Both the position numbers and the translations under genes were made by a program. This document shows positions 8,301 through 19,237 of a stretch of DNA of 64,000 nucleotides, piece after piece. The stretch is from Dokdonella sp. Its GTDB lineage: Bacteria > Pseudomonadota > Gammaproteobacteria > Xanthomonadales > Rhodanobacteraceae. Numbering within the stretch: the stretch's first letter is position 1; each line of letters opens with the position of its first letter. The notes under the pieces are model-generated. The model was not told the origin of the DNA. It saw only the letters and a program-made list of their open reading frames with translations, and ran no database searches. The stretch covers positions 124,001-188,000 of the forward strand of contig NZ_JAGIAG010000018.1 in NCBI RefSeq assembly GCF_017744955.1. The letters are read 5' to 3'.

Positions 8301-10063
8301 TTCGGTTCGGGCTCCAGCACGCCCACGTGCAGCTCGGCCAGCTGCGCGGCCGGAATCGGCGACGGTGCGGCGGTCATCAGATCCTGCGCGCTGGTCGTCT
8401 TCGGGAACGCGATCACGTCGCGGATCGACTCGGTGCCGGCCATCAGCGCGGCGATGCGGTCGATGCCGAAGGCGATGCCGCCATGCGGCGGCGCGCCGAA
8501 CTTCAGCGCCTCGAGCAGGAAGCCGAACTTCGCCTGCGCCTCTTCCGCGCCGATGCCGAGCAGCTCGAACACCGCGCTCTGCATCTCGGGACGATGGATG
8601 CGGATCGAGCCGCCGCCGATCTCGTTGCCGTTCAGCACCATGTCGTAGCCGCGCGAGACGGCGATCTTCGCGTTCGCCTTGAGGTCGGCGACGTCGTCGA
8701 CCTTCGGCGCGGTGAACGGATGATGCAGGGCGACGTAGCGTCCGGCCTCGGCGTCGTGCTCGAACATCGGGAAGTCGACCACCCACAGCGGCTTCCAGGC
8801 GTTCTCGACCAGGCCGCGATCGCGGCCGACCTTCAGGCGCAGCGCGCCCATGAAGTCGCTGACGGTCTTGTAGGCGCCGGCGCCGAACAGCACCAGGTCG
8901 CCGCTGCCGGCACCGACCGCGTCGAGCACCGCGCCGAGCGTGGCGTCGTCGAGGAACTTGGCGATCGGCGAGTTGAGTCCGTCGCGGCCCTTGGCGCGGT
9001 CGTCGACGCGGATCCAGGCGAGCCCCTTGGCGCCGTACTTGGCCGCGTGCACGCCGAGCTCGTCGATCTGCTTGCGCGTGAGTTCGGCACCGCCCGGCAC
9101 GCGCAGCGCGGCGACGCGGCCGTCGGGGTCGTTGGCGGCGTCGGCGAACACCTTGAACTCGGCCTTGCCCACGATCCCGGCGACGTCGACCAGCTCCAGC
9201 GCAATGCGCAGGTCCGGCTTGTCCGAGCCGTAGCGGCGCATCGCTTCCTCGTAGGTCATGCGCGGGAATTCGGCGGCGAGCTCGACGCCGACGACTTCGG
9301 CGAAGATCGCGCGGATCATCGCCTCGACGGCGTCCTGGATGTCGCGCTCCTCGACGAAGGCGAATTCCATGTCGAGCTGCGTGAACTCGGGCTGGCGATC
9401 GGCGCGCAGGTCCTCGTCGCGGAAGCAGCGCGCGATCTGGTAGTAGCGGTCGAAGCCGGCCATCATCAGGAGCTGCTTGAACAGCTGCGGCGACTGCGGC
9501 AGCGCGTAGAACTCGCCCGGATGCACGCGGCTCGGCACGAGGTAGTCGCGCGCGCCTTCCGGCGTCGCCTTGGTCAGGATCGGCGTTTCGATGTCCTGGA
9601 AACCCTGCGCGTCCAGATGGCGGCGCAGCGCCGACACCAGTTTCGTGCGCAGGCGCATCGCGCGCTGCATGTCGGGCCGGCGCAGGTCGAGATAGCGGTA
9701 TTTCAGCGCGAGGTCTTCGTTGGTCGTCTCGTGCAGCACGAACGGCAGGTCGCGCGCGGCATTGAGCACCTCGATGCGCGAGGCGAGCACCTCGACGCGG
9801 CCGCTGCGCACGCGCTCGTTGACGCTGACGCGGCGGCGCACCTTGCCGGAAACGCGCAGGCAGAACTCGTAGCCGACGGCGCTGGCCGCCTTGAAGGCTT
9901 CCGCCTCGTCCGGATCCGCGACGATCTGCACCACGCCCTCGTGGTCGCGCAGGTCGATGAAGACGACGCCGCCGTGGTCCCGGCGGGTGTCGACCCAACC
10001 GCACAAAACGACGTCCCGGTCGAGCAAGGCCTCGTCGACGAGGCCGCAATAATGTGTACGCAT
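8297..10063 (-). CDS. aspS: Aspartyl-tRNA synthetase
   Basis: AspS is a class II aminoacyl-tRNA synthetase that charges tRNA with aspartate. The 588-residue protein starts MRTHYCGLVDEALLD. It has the N-terminal OB-fold anticodon-binding domain (about 1-110), class II motif 2 around ARCFRDEDLRADRQPEFTQL, the bacterial GAD insertion (about 280-420) and motif 3 with GIDRIAALMAG. The length matches bacterial AspRS. I cannot judge from motifs alone whether it also charges tRNA-Asn. It heads a coupled run with the hydrolase gene. Confidence 0.98.
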   Translation of the reverse strand: MRTHYCGLVDEALLDRDVVLCGWVDTRRDHGGVVFIDLRDHEGVVQIVADPDEAEAFKAASAVGYEFCLRVSGKVRRRVSVNERVRSGRVEVLASRIEVLNAARDLPFVLHETTNEDLALKYRYLDLRRPDMQRAMRLRTKLVSALRRHLDAQGFQDIETPILTKATPEGARDYLVPSRVHPGEFYALPQSPQLFKQLLMMAGFDRYYQIARCFRDEDLRADRQPEFTQLDMEFAFVEERDIQDAVEAMIRAIFAEVVGVELAAEFPRMTYEEAMRRYGSDKPDLRIALELVDVAGIVGKAEFKVFADAANDPDGRVAALRVPGGAELTRKQIDELGVHAAKYGAKGLAWIRVDDRAKGRDGLNSPIAKFLDDATLGAVLDAVGAGSGDLVLFGAGAYKTVSDFMGALRLKVGRDRGLVENAWKPLWVVDFPMFEHDAEAGRYVALHHPFTAPKVDDVADLKANAKIAVSRGYDMVLNGNEIGGGSIRIHRPEMQSAVFELLGIGAEEAQAKFGFLLEALKFGAPPHGGIAFGIDRIAALMAGTESIRDVIAFPKTTSAQDLMTAAPSPIPAAQLAELHVGVLEPEPK

Positions 10064-10185
10064 GCCAATCCGCTGTGCGCTCTCGGGCGCGAAGGAAGCG
10101 CGGAATGCTACGGAGGAAGTTGCTGCACCGCAACGGCGCCGCTCCGCAGGGCATTCGCCGCGCGAAGGTTCACCCCGGAAAGCGG

Positions 10186-10210
10186 AACGCCCGCCGATGC
10201 GGCGGGCGTT
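10186..10210 (-). terminator. Stem-loop terminator after the DUF3011-like gene
   Basis: A perfect 10-bp stem, AACGCCCGCC with GGCGGGCGTT, closes a 5-base loop. Read leftward it is followed by CCGCTTTCC, a short T-rich stretch. It would separate the exported-protein gene from aspS. Confidence 0.65.
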
Positions 10211-10230
10211 CGTCGGGTCGATCTAGCCGA

Positions 10231-10839
10231 TCACTTCCAGCGGCGATCGACCAGGAATTCGGCGCCGCAGCCTTTGTCGACCCACACGCCGGCGCGATTC
10301 CAGCCCCAGGTGCGGCCTTCGATGCAGGCCGTCTTCGAGAGCTGGCGACGGATGCGCACGTTGCTGCCGCGGCCGGTGTCGACACGGCACATGTTGTAGC
10401 CGTAGCCCTGACTCTCGCAGCGGAACGTGATCGCGCGGTCCCAATCCGGACCCGGACGCCAGCCGCCGTTGTTGTCGTCGTCGCCGCTCCAGCGGCGCTG
10501 CACGCGGAACACCGCCTCGCAGCCGCCGTCGACCCAGATGCCGGCGCGGTTCCAGCCCCAGTTGCGGCCTTCCTCGCAGTACGTCTTGGAAATTCCCTTG
10601 GCGACCACGACGCGGCTGCCGCGTCCCGTGTCGACCTGGCAGAAGTTGTAGCGGAAGTCGTTGCTGGCGCAGCGCACCTCGATGTCGCGGTCCCAGCCCG
10701 GCCCCGGACGCCAGTCGCCGTACTGGGCGACGCCGGCCACACCCACCGCGGCCGCGACGCGCGAGGCGTCCTGTCCGAACGCGGCGGTCGCCACCAAGGC
10801 CAGCGCCACACCGAAGACTCCGCAGAACAATTTGCGCAT
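10231..10839 (-). CDS. Exported DUF3011-like protein with two Cys-rich repeats
   Basis: I recognise the DUF3011-type repeat, of unknown function. The 202-residue protein starts MRKLFCGVFGVALALVATAA with a signal peptide cleaved near FGQ. Two tandem copies of a module of about 65 residues follow. Each carries a WDR(D/A)I.(V/F)RC start, YN.C.VDTGRGS, and GR.WGWNRAG.WVD.GC.A.F. That gives four regularly placed cysteines per copy, probably two disulfides, so the protein is likely periplasmic or extracellular. It sits between fmdB and aspS, usually close neighbours, with its own terminator, so it may be an insertion into that pair. Confidence 0.8.
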   Translation of the reverse strand: MRKLFCGVFGVALALVATAAFGQDASRVAAAVGVAGVAQYGDWRPGPGWDRDIEVRCASNDFRYNFCQVDTGRGSRVVVAKGISKTYCEEGRNWGWNRAGIWVDGGCEAVFRVQRRWSGDDDNNGGWRPGPDWDRAITFRCESQGYGYNMCRVDTGRGSNVRIRRQLSKTACIEGRTWGWNRAGVWVDKGCGAEFLVDRRWK

Positions 10840-10913
10840 TGCGATTCTCCCCGTCTGAAATTTTGGAAAGCGCCGCAAGTCTAGAACATCCGCATGAACG
10901 GAAAGCATCCGGG

Positions 10914-11234
10914 TCAGCTGTCGGCGCCGCTCGGCTTGGGCTTGTCCGCGGGCTTGTCGGCTTTCGGCTTGTCGGCCGTATCGCTCTTGGTCTCGGACTT
11001 CGCCAGCGCCGGCGCGTCGTCCTTCGCGGCGAGGTTGCGCTTGGCGTCGCCGTCCTTCTTGAAGTCGGTCTCGTACCAGCCGCTGCCGGCGAGGCGGAAC
11101 GCCGGTGCGGTCAGGCGCCGGCGCACGCGCGGCTGTCCGCATTCCGGGCACACGGTGGGATCGGGGTCGGAAATCTTCTGCAGGCGGTCGAACACGGCCG
11201 CGCAGGCCTGGCACTCGAATTCGTAGATCGGCAT
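10914..11234 (-). CDS. FmdB-family zinc-ribbon protein
   Basis: This 106-residue protein is a small zinc-ribbon regulator-like protein of the FmdB/CxxC_CXXC_SSSS type. The start MPIYEFECQACAAVFDRLQ is typical, and the zinc ligands are the CQAC and CPEC pairs. After about residue 60 the chain becomes a charged low-complexity tail with KPKADKPADKPKP repeats. The molecular role is not established. FmdB genes are often found directly upstream of aspS, and here the DUF3011-like gene separates them. Confidence 0.88.
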   Translation of the reverse strand: MPIYEFECQACAAVFDRLQKISDPDPTVCPECGQPRVRRRLTAPAFRLAGSGWYETDFKKDGDAKRNLAAKDDAPALAKSETKSDTADKPKADKPADKPKPSGADS

Positions 11235-11496
11235 ATCTAATCCATCGGATCGTGGCGGCGCCGGCGGCGCCGGAACGGAGGCGCAGGATGCTGCCGCGAC
11301 GGGAAATTGCAAGCCCTCCGGCGCGCGAACGCTACCTCGCAACGTCGGAAACGGGCTCCAACCGCGGCGAAAACACAGCGCAAAGACGATGGCAACACAA
11401 CGAAAACACGCTCCGGCGCGACCGCATGGAATAGTCGACCGGTCGCCAGGCCGCTCGCCCCGGCGGCTTTCCCTTCGCTCCAGGACACGCCCACCG

Positions 11497-13002
11497 ATGA
11501 CCACGCATCTTCCGAAGCTCTCCTTGTCGCTGCTGATCGCGCTCGCCTGCGGCGCCGGCCAGGCGCAAACGATCCGACCGTACGACGGCGCGGGAGCCGT
11601 CGTCACCGATCGCACGATCGACGGTCGCCACGTCGTGCGAGCCGCGGCAGCGACGCTGCCGGCGCCCCCGACGGCACCGGCACCGGCCGACGCCGACATC
11701 TGCGGCGCAACGGCGGTGGCCTGGCACGGCCAGTCGCTGCCCGACGGCGAATCCGGCACGCTGAACCCGATCGCCTTCATGCGCCCGGCGACGATCAACG
11801 CCGGCGGCCGCATCGCCTTCACCGCCAAGGTCGACGGCGCGGATCGGAACCAGGGCACCTTCACGGCCGATGCGCAAGGCCTGAAGATCGTCGCACTCGG
11901 CTGCGGCGCGGACGGCGGCTACGGCTCGACCGACACCTGCGGCGATCCGACCCCGGTCGGCGGCACGTTCGGCGGCTTCTTCCGCGACACGTTCGCGGCG
12001 CCCGACATCAACGACGGCGGCGACGTGGTGTTCCTCGCCGACGTGGTCGGCGGCAGCGCGCCGCGCGGCCTGTTCCTGTACGACGGCGCCGACGGCTCGA
12101 TCGTCAAGATCGCCGCGGTCGGCGATGCCTCGCCGCTCGGCGGCACGATCAGCATGCTCGGCCCGGGCACCATCAACAACGCCGGCACGGTCGCGTTCCT
12201 CGCGGTCACCCACGGCAGCGACTTCGCGGACATCCTGCTGTGGCAGGACGGCACGGTGACGAAGTACGTCGCCGCCGGCGACGCCGCGCCGGGCGGCGGC
12301 ACCTTCGTCGCACTCGCCACCGAGCTGTGGGGCTATCCGGACGGCAGCGCGATCGCCGGCGGCCCGGCGCCGGGCTTGAACCAGAAAGGCCAGATCTCGT
12401 TCCGCGGCTACGTCGACGGCGGCATCTCCCCCGGCGGCCTGTTCCTCAGCACGAGCGGCCGGCACGAGTGGATGGTCAAGGCCGGCGACGACGCGCCGGG
12501 CGGCGGCACCTATTCCGACTTCCAGGCGCCGCTGCTGAACAACGCCGGCGAGATCGCGTTCTTCGCCAATACCACCGGCGGACCCGAGGCGATCTGGGTC
12601 GCCGGCAAGGTCGACTCGTGGCGGCGCGCGCTCGCGCCCGGCGACGAGATCGACGGCGGCACTGCGCAGGTGCTGGCGTATTCGCGCAATCCGATGCGCG
12701 CCTTGGCCGACAACGGCGATCTGGTGCTGTGGACCAGCCGGGTGATGGACGACGGCAACGAACGCGGCACCGCCTTCATCCGCCACGCCGACGACAGCGC
12801 GCAGGTGCTCGCCGTGCAGGGCACCGAAGCCCCGTTCGGCGGCTTCTGGGGCGGTTCGATGGACGCGTGGCCGGCGATGAACAACGCCAGCCAGGTCCAC
12901 ATCGGTTCGGCCACGCCGGGCTTCGCGCTGTCCTCGGACGTGATCTTGACGCCCTGCGCGGCCGTGACCGACCGCCTGTTCCAGGACGGCTTCGACGGCT
13001 GA
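11497..13002 (+). CDS. Secreted repeat protein (DUF7453-like), hypothetical
   Basis: The 501-residue product starts at the ATG at 11497 with a signal peptide (MTTHLPKLSLSLLIALACGA, cleavage near GQAQ). An ATG at 11389 would bury that signal and is rejected. The body holds about six repeats, each pairing a phrase like GDAAPGGGTF with NNAGTVAFLA and a G-L-F/W-L-W strand. This suggests a beta-rich, propeller-like fold. It resembles proteins labelled DUF7453 (recalled, not searched). The C-terminus is CAAVTDRLFQDGFDG, a short aromatic-acidic tail that may be a sorting or processing signal. It is a single gene transcribed away from fmdB, ending in a terminator. Confidence 0.75.
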   Translation: MTTHLPKLSLSLLIALACGAGQAQTIRPYDGAGAVVTDRTIDGRHVVRAAAATLPAPPTAPAPADADICGATAVAWHGQSLPDGESGTLNPIAFMRPATINAGGRIAFTAKVDGADRNQGTFTADAQGLKIVALGCGADGGYGSTDTCGDPTPVGGTFGGFFRDTFAAPDINDGGDVVFLADVVGGSAPRGLFLYDGADGSIVKIAAVGDASPLGGTISMLGPGTINNAGTVAFLAVTHGSDFADILLWQDGTVTKYVAAGDAAPGGGTFVALATELWGYPDGSAIAGGPAPGLNQKGQISFRGYVDGGISPGGLFLSTSGRHEWMVKAGDDAPGGGTYSDFQAPLLNNAGEIAFFANTTGGPEAIWVAGKVDSWRRALAPGDEIDGGTAQVLAYSRNPMRALADNGDLVLWTSRVMDDGNERGTAFIRHADDSAQVLAVQGTEAPFGGFWGGSMDAWPAMNNASQVHIGSATPGFALSSDVILTPCAAVTDRLFQDGFDG

Positions 13003-13011
13003 CGGGTTTCC

Positions 13012-13061
13012 CCACCGCCGGCGATGCGCGGCGCGGAGCCGCGCGCATCGCCGGTGGCTTT

Positions 13062-13062
<1 letters not shown>
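13012..13062 (+). terminator. Rho-independent terminator between convergent genes
   Basis: A GC-rich stem of about 16 bp (13012-13030 with 13042-13057, one small bulge) is followed on the + strand by CTTTT. It ends the secreted repeat-protein gene and abuts the clpB stop. Confidence 0.75.
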
Positions 13063-15662
<2,600 letters not shown>

Positions 15663-15712
15663 CGGAGGAATTCTCTGTAATCGCCGGCCCGTCCCCGGCA
15701 GGAATGCCTTCC

Positions 15713-15742
15713 AAGGTAGGTCGCGGGCGACGCCGCTTCAAG
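15713..15742 (-). promoter_or_regulatory. Candidate sigma-32 (heat-shock) promoter of clpB
   Basis: Read leftward, CTTGAA at 15742-15737 is followed after 16 bases by CCTACCTT at 15720-15713. The sigma-32 consensus is CTTGAA and CCCCAT-T. The -35 half is exact and the -10 half is partial. It lies about 50 bases upstream of the clpB start. Confidence 0.4.
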
Positions 15743-15782
15743 GTTCGCAATGTTTTGCAACGGCGATGCAAAGGTTCGCAAT
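15740..15782. repeat. 12-bp direct repeat in the clpB upstream region
   Basis: AAGGTTCGCAAT occurs at 15740-15751 and 15771-15782, a 31-bp offset, close to three DNA helical turns. The first copy touches the -35 of the candidate clpB heat-shock promoter. This is a possible operator; no regulator is assigned. Confidence 0.6.
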
Positions 15783-15879
15783 CGGGGAGCGATGCCTTGC
15801 CTAGACTGCCGCAAGGAATCGGGGGCGGGGCTGCTGAATACGGGGGCGCCGCCGAGGCAGGAACCTCACGGAGCACCTC

Positions 15880-17238
15880 ATGTTCGATGCACTGATTGGC
15901 GAAGTCGCGGAGCGTTTCGGACTCGGCGACAAGGGACGCGCGTTGCTCGCGTCCCTGCTCGGCATCGTTTTCGACGAACGCAACGGCGGCATCGCCGGCC
16001 TGCTGGCCAGATTCCGCCAACAGGGGCTGGGCGACCTGTTCGGTTCGTGGGTCGGCAACGCCGCCCCGAAGCCGATCGAACCGTGGCAGCTCGAGAAAGC
16101 CCTCGGCGCGGATGCGATCTCCACGCTCGCCGGCCGGCTCGGCATCGAGCGCGGAAAGACCCTCGCCGCGGCGGCCGCGATGCTGCCGTCACTGATCGGC
16201 ACGCTGACCCCGAACGGCCAACTGCCGACCAGCCTGCCCAGCGCCGCCAGCGGCTATCTCAAGGCCTTCGGTCCCGGCACCGCGGCCAACGGCGTTTCGC
16301 CCGAGCCCGACCTGCACACCGACCTGACCCCCGGCCTCGGCTGGGTGAAGTGGGCCCTGCTGCTCGCCGTGGTGCTCGCGCTCGGCTACTGCATGCTGCA
16401 TCGCCCGCCGGAAGGCGCCGCGCCGGCGGCGACGGGAACGAGCGCGACCCCTGCCTCACCGTCCGCTCCCGCTCCGAGCGCGCAAGCCCGGATTTCCCTG
16501 ACCAACGACGCCGGCAGGATCGGCTACTCCGGCCGGCTCGCTTCGGCCGCGGAGCGCAGCCGCCTCGTCGATGCGCTGAACGGCGCCTTCGGCGCCGCCA
16601 ACGTCAGCGGCGAGGTGACGATCGACGCGAGCACGAAACCCGCCGGCTGGCTCGACGCGCTGCTCGCCCTGCTGCCGAATCTGCGCGATGCGGCGGGCGC
16701 CAGGCTCGACCTCGACGGCAACGCGATCACCCTCGGCGGCTCGATCGCCGGCGCGGAGCGCCAGAGACTCGCCGACCAGCTGCGCAGCCGATTCGGCGGT
16801 TTCGCGCTGAACGGCCTCGACGCCGGCGTGCTGCGAAGCGCGAGCGAGGCGTTCAAGGCCTTGCAGCCGGGCCGATACACGGCGGCCGACCTGGTCAAGG
16901 CGCTGAACCTGATGACGATCCATTTCGAGACGGGCTCGGCGGCGATCAGCGCCGACAGCCTCGGCCTGCTCGAGGAAGCGGCGGCGGCGATCAAGAACGC
17001 GCCGGCCGGAACGCGCGTCCAGGTCGGCGGCCACACCGACGCCACCGGCGACGCGGCGGCGAACCTGAAGCTCAGCGAGGAGCGCGCCGACGCGGTGCGC
17101 GGCAAGCTGATCGACCTCGGCGTCGCCGCCGACAGCCTGCGCGCGCGGGGCTACGGCGACACCGTTCCGGTCGCCGACAACGCCACCGAGGAAGGCCGCG
17201 CGAAGAACCGGCGCATGGAGTTCACCGTCGTCGAGTGA
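15880..17238 (+). CDS. DUF937 (YidB-like) plus OmpA-domain membrane protein
   Basis: This 452-residue protein joins an N-terminal DUF937/YidB-like domain (about 1-130, start MFDALIGEVAERFGLGDKGR) to a single membrane helix (about 155-172, VKWALLLAVVLALGYCMLH), an Ala/Pro/Ser linker, a BON-like or OmpA-associated middle region (about 205-330) and a C-terminal OmpA/MotB peptidoglycan-binding domain. The last is shown by IHFETGSAAIS, GGHTDATGDAAANLKLSEER and RGYGDTVPVADN. It probably tethers the inner membrane to peptidoglycan; its job is unknown. GGAG lies upstream of the ATG. It is divergent from clpB across 217 bases. Confidence 0.85.
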   Translation: MFDALIGEVAERFGLGDKGRALLASLLGIVFDERNGGIAGLLARFRQQGLGDLFGSWVGNAAPKPIEPWQLEKALGADAISTLAGRLGIERGKTLAAAAAMLPSLIGTLTPNGQLPTSLPSAASGYLKAFGPGTAANGVSPEPDLHTDLTPGLGWVKWALLLAVVLALGYCMLHRPPEGAAPAATGTSATPASPSAPAPSAQARISLTNDAGRIGYSGRLASAAERSRLVDALNGAFGAANVSGEVTIDASTKPAGWLDALLALLPNLRDAAGARLDLDGNAITLGGSIAGAERQRLADQLRSRFGGFALNGLDAGVLRSASEAFKALQPGRYTAADLVKALNLMTIHFETGSAAISADSLGLLEEAAAAIKNAPAGTRVQVGGHTDATGDAAANLKLSEERADAVRGKLIDLGVAADSLRARGYGDTVPVADNATEEGRAKNRRMEFTVVE

Positions 17239-17301
17239 CCTCGACCGTCGCGAGGGATCGCGACCGATGCGACGGGCATCGGCGCGGCGGTGCAGGCGGC
17301 C

Positions 17302-18072
17302 CTAAGCCTGCCGCACGTTCCAGATCAGGCTGGCGAAGCGCCCGGTCTCGCGCTCCCGTCGATACGAATAGAAGCGCGCGTCCGCGTAGGTGTCGAAACC
17401 GCCGCCGTAGACGCGCTCGACGCCAGCCGCGGCGATCCTTTGGTGCGCCAGGGCGTAGAGATCGCAGAGCCAATGTCCGGGCCGTGTCGGCGCGAATGCC
17501 TCCGCCGCGCGGGGATCGATCCCGACGAAGGCGGCGCGCACCTCCTCGCCGACCTCGTAGGACCGCGCACCGATCGCCGGCCCCAGCCAGGCCATCAGCC
17601 GCGCGGCGGGAACGCCGAGCCGCGCGATCGTCGCCTCGGCGACGCCGGCCGCGAGTCCGCGCCAGCCCGCGTGGGCGGCCGCGACGGCGTCGCCGTCCTC
17701 GCTGCAGAACAGGATCGGCAGGCAGTCGGCGGTCAGGACCGCCAGCACGGCCTCGCCGCGCGAGACCGCCGCGTCCGCCGTTTTTTCCTGATCCGCAATG
17801 GACTCGTCGGCGTCGAGGACGTCGATACCGTGCACCTGGCGCAACCAGCGCGGCGACGCGGGCAGTGCCAGCCGCTCGATCAGCGCCGCGCGATTGGCGG
17901 CGACCGCGGCCGGATCGTCGCCGCGCCCACCCAGGTTGAAGGCGTCGAACGGCGCTGCGGAACTTCCCGCCATCCGCCGGGTGGTCACCGCGGCGCGCAC
18001 CGTCGGCGGCGCCGGCCAGTCCGGCACGATCCAGCCGATGCTCGATTCGTCGCTGCGCTCGGGTCCGGTCAT
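17302..18072 (-). CDS. pgeF: PgeF/YfiH, multicopper-oxidase-like peptidoglycan editing factor
   Basis: This is a 256-residue protein of the YfiH/LACC1 family. The catalytic zinc-binding histidine/cysteine set is visible in LRQVHGID, LTADCLPILF and AAAHAGWRGLA. Members have purine-nucleoside phosphorylase or deaminase activity, and E. coli PgeF limits misincorporation into peptidoglycan precursors. It begins 15 bases after rluD, the common rluD-pgeF pair. The small gap on its left is shared with the convergent OmpA-domain gene. Confidence 0.93.
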   Translation of the reverse strand: MTGPERSDESSIGWIVPDWPAPPTVRAAVTTRRMAGSSAAPFDAFNLGGRGDDPAAVAANRAALIERLALPASPRWLRQVHGIDVLDADESIADQEKTADAAVSRGEAVLAVLTADCLPILFCSEDGDAVAAAHAGWRGLAAGVAEATIARLGVPAARLMAWLGPAIGARSYEVGEEVRAAFVGIDPRAAEAFAPTRPGHWLCDLYALAHQRIAAAGVERVYGGGFDTYADARFYSYRRERETGRFASLIWNVRQA

Positions 18073-18087
18073 CCGCGCCGCCGCCGG

Positions 18088-19053
18088 CTACTTCGCCTGC
18101 GCGCGCGTATCCGCGCGCAGCGCCGCCAGCAGCGCTTCCATGTCGGCGGGCCGTTCCGCCTCGACCGCCACGGTCTCGCCGCTCCTGGGATGCAGGAATT
18201 CGAGCCGTTCGGCGTGCAGCGCCTGGCGACGGAATCCGCGCAGCGCGTCGGTCAGCTCCGGCGTGGCGCCCTTCGGCAGCTTCAGCAGGCCGCCGTATTG
18301 CGAGTCGCCGATCAGCGGATGCTTCACGTATGCCATGTGCACGCGGATCTGGTGCGTCCTTCCGGTTTCCAGGCGGCATTCGATCAAGGTCATCGCGCGG
18401 AAGCGCTCGCGGACGCGGTAGTGCGTGAGCGCCTCGCGCCCGTCCTCGCGCACCGCCTGCTTGAGGCGATCGTGCGGATGACGGCCGAGCGGCGCGTCGA
18501 CCTTGCCGCCGGCGATCATCGCGCCGTAGACGATGGCCGCGTACTGCCGATGCACCTCGCGCGCCGACAGCTGCTCGACCAGGGAGGTGTGTGCGCGCAT
18601 CGTGCGTGCCACCACCATCAGGCCGGAGGTGTCCTTGTCGAGCCGGTGCACGATGCCGCCGCGCGGGATCTCCGCGAGCTTGGGATCGTGGTGCAGCAGT
18701 GCGTTCTGCAGGGTGCCGGCGGGATTGCCGGCGCCCGGATGCACGACCAGGCCGGGCGGCTTGTTGACGACGATGACCTCGGCGTCCTCGTGGCGGATGT
18801 CGAGCGCGATCGCCTCCGGCTCGGCGCCGATCTCCCGTTCGCTGCGCGCGTGCAGCGCGATCGCCTCGCCGCCGCGCACCAGGTGGCGCGGCGCCACGAT
18901 GGCGCCGTCGAGCCGCGCGTCGCCGGATTTGATCCAGGCCGTCAGGCGCGAGCGCGAGAAATCCGGGAACAATTCCGCCAGCACCTGATCGAAGCGGCGC
19001 CCGGCCAGCTCGATCGGCACGCTCGCATTCAGGCTGGATTCGGGGTCGTGCAT
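18088..19053 (-). CDS. rluD: RluD, 23S rRNA pseudouridine synthase
   Basis: RluD makes pseudouridines in helix 69 of 23S rRNA. The 321-residue protein has an N-terminal S4 RNA-binding domain (about 15-75, SRSRLTAWIKSGDARLDG) and the RluA-family catalytic domain with the motif GGIVHRLDKDTSGLMVVART, whose aspartate is the nucleophile. LETGRTHQIRVHMAYVKHPL is also typical of the family. RluC/RluD-type specificity is assigned from length and from the neighbours pgeF and bamD. Confidence 0.93.
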   Translation of the reverse strand: MHDPESSLNASVPIELAGRRFDQVLAELFPDFSRSRLTAWIKSGDARLDGAIVAPRHLVRGGEAIALHARSEREIGAEPEAIALDIRHEDAEVIVVNKPPGLVVHPGAGNPAGTLQNALLHHDPKLAEIPRGGIVHRLDKDTSGLMVVARTMRAHTSLVEQLSAREVHRQYAAIVYGAMIAGGKVDAPLGRHPHDRLKQAVREDGREALTHYRVRERFRAMTLIECRLETGRTHQIRVHMAYVKHPLIGDSQYGGLLKLPKGATPELTDALRGFRRQALHAERLEFLHPRSGETVAVEAERPADMEALLAALRADTRAQAK

Positions 19054-19237
19054 CGAAAAATCCTTGCCGCTCGTGCGTTTCCAGCGCGAACGGCGTTCGG
19101 GTTATGATCGTCGTTTGAAGCCGGCGCCGTTGCGTCCGGCGGTTCGGCGAAACGCTCCGCCGGTGGCCGCAAGGCCGCGCGTCGCGGGCCGTGACCGTTC
19201 CGTCCTCCTTCCCATCATCGCAGAGCCTGCCGCCCGC

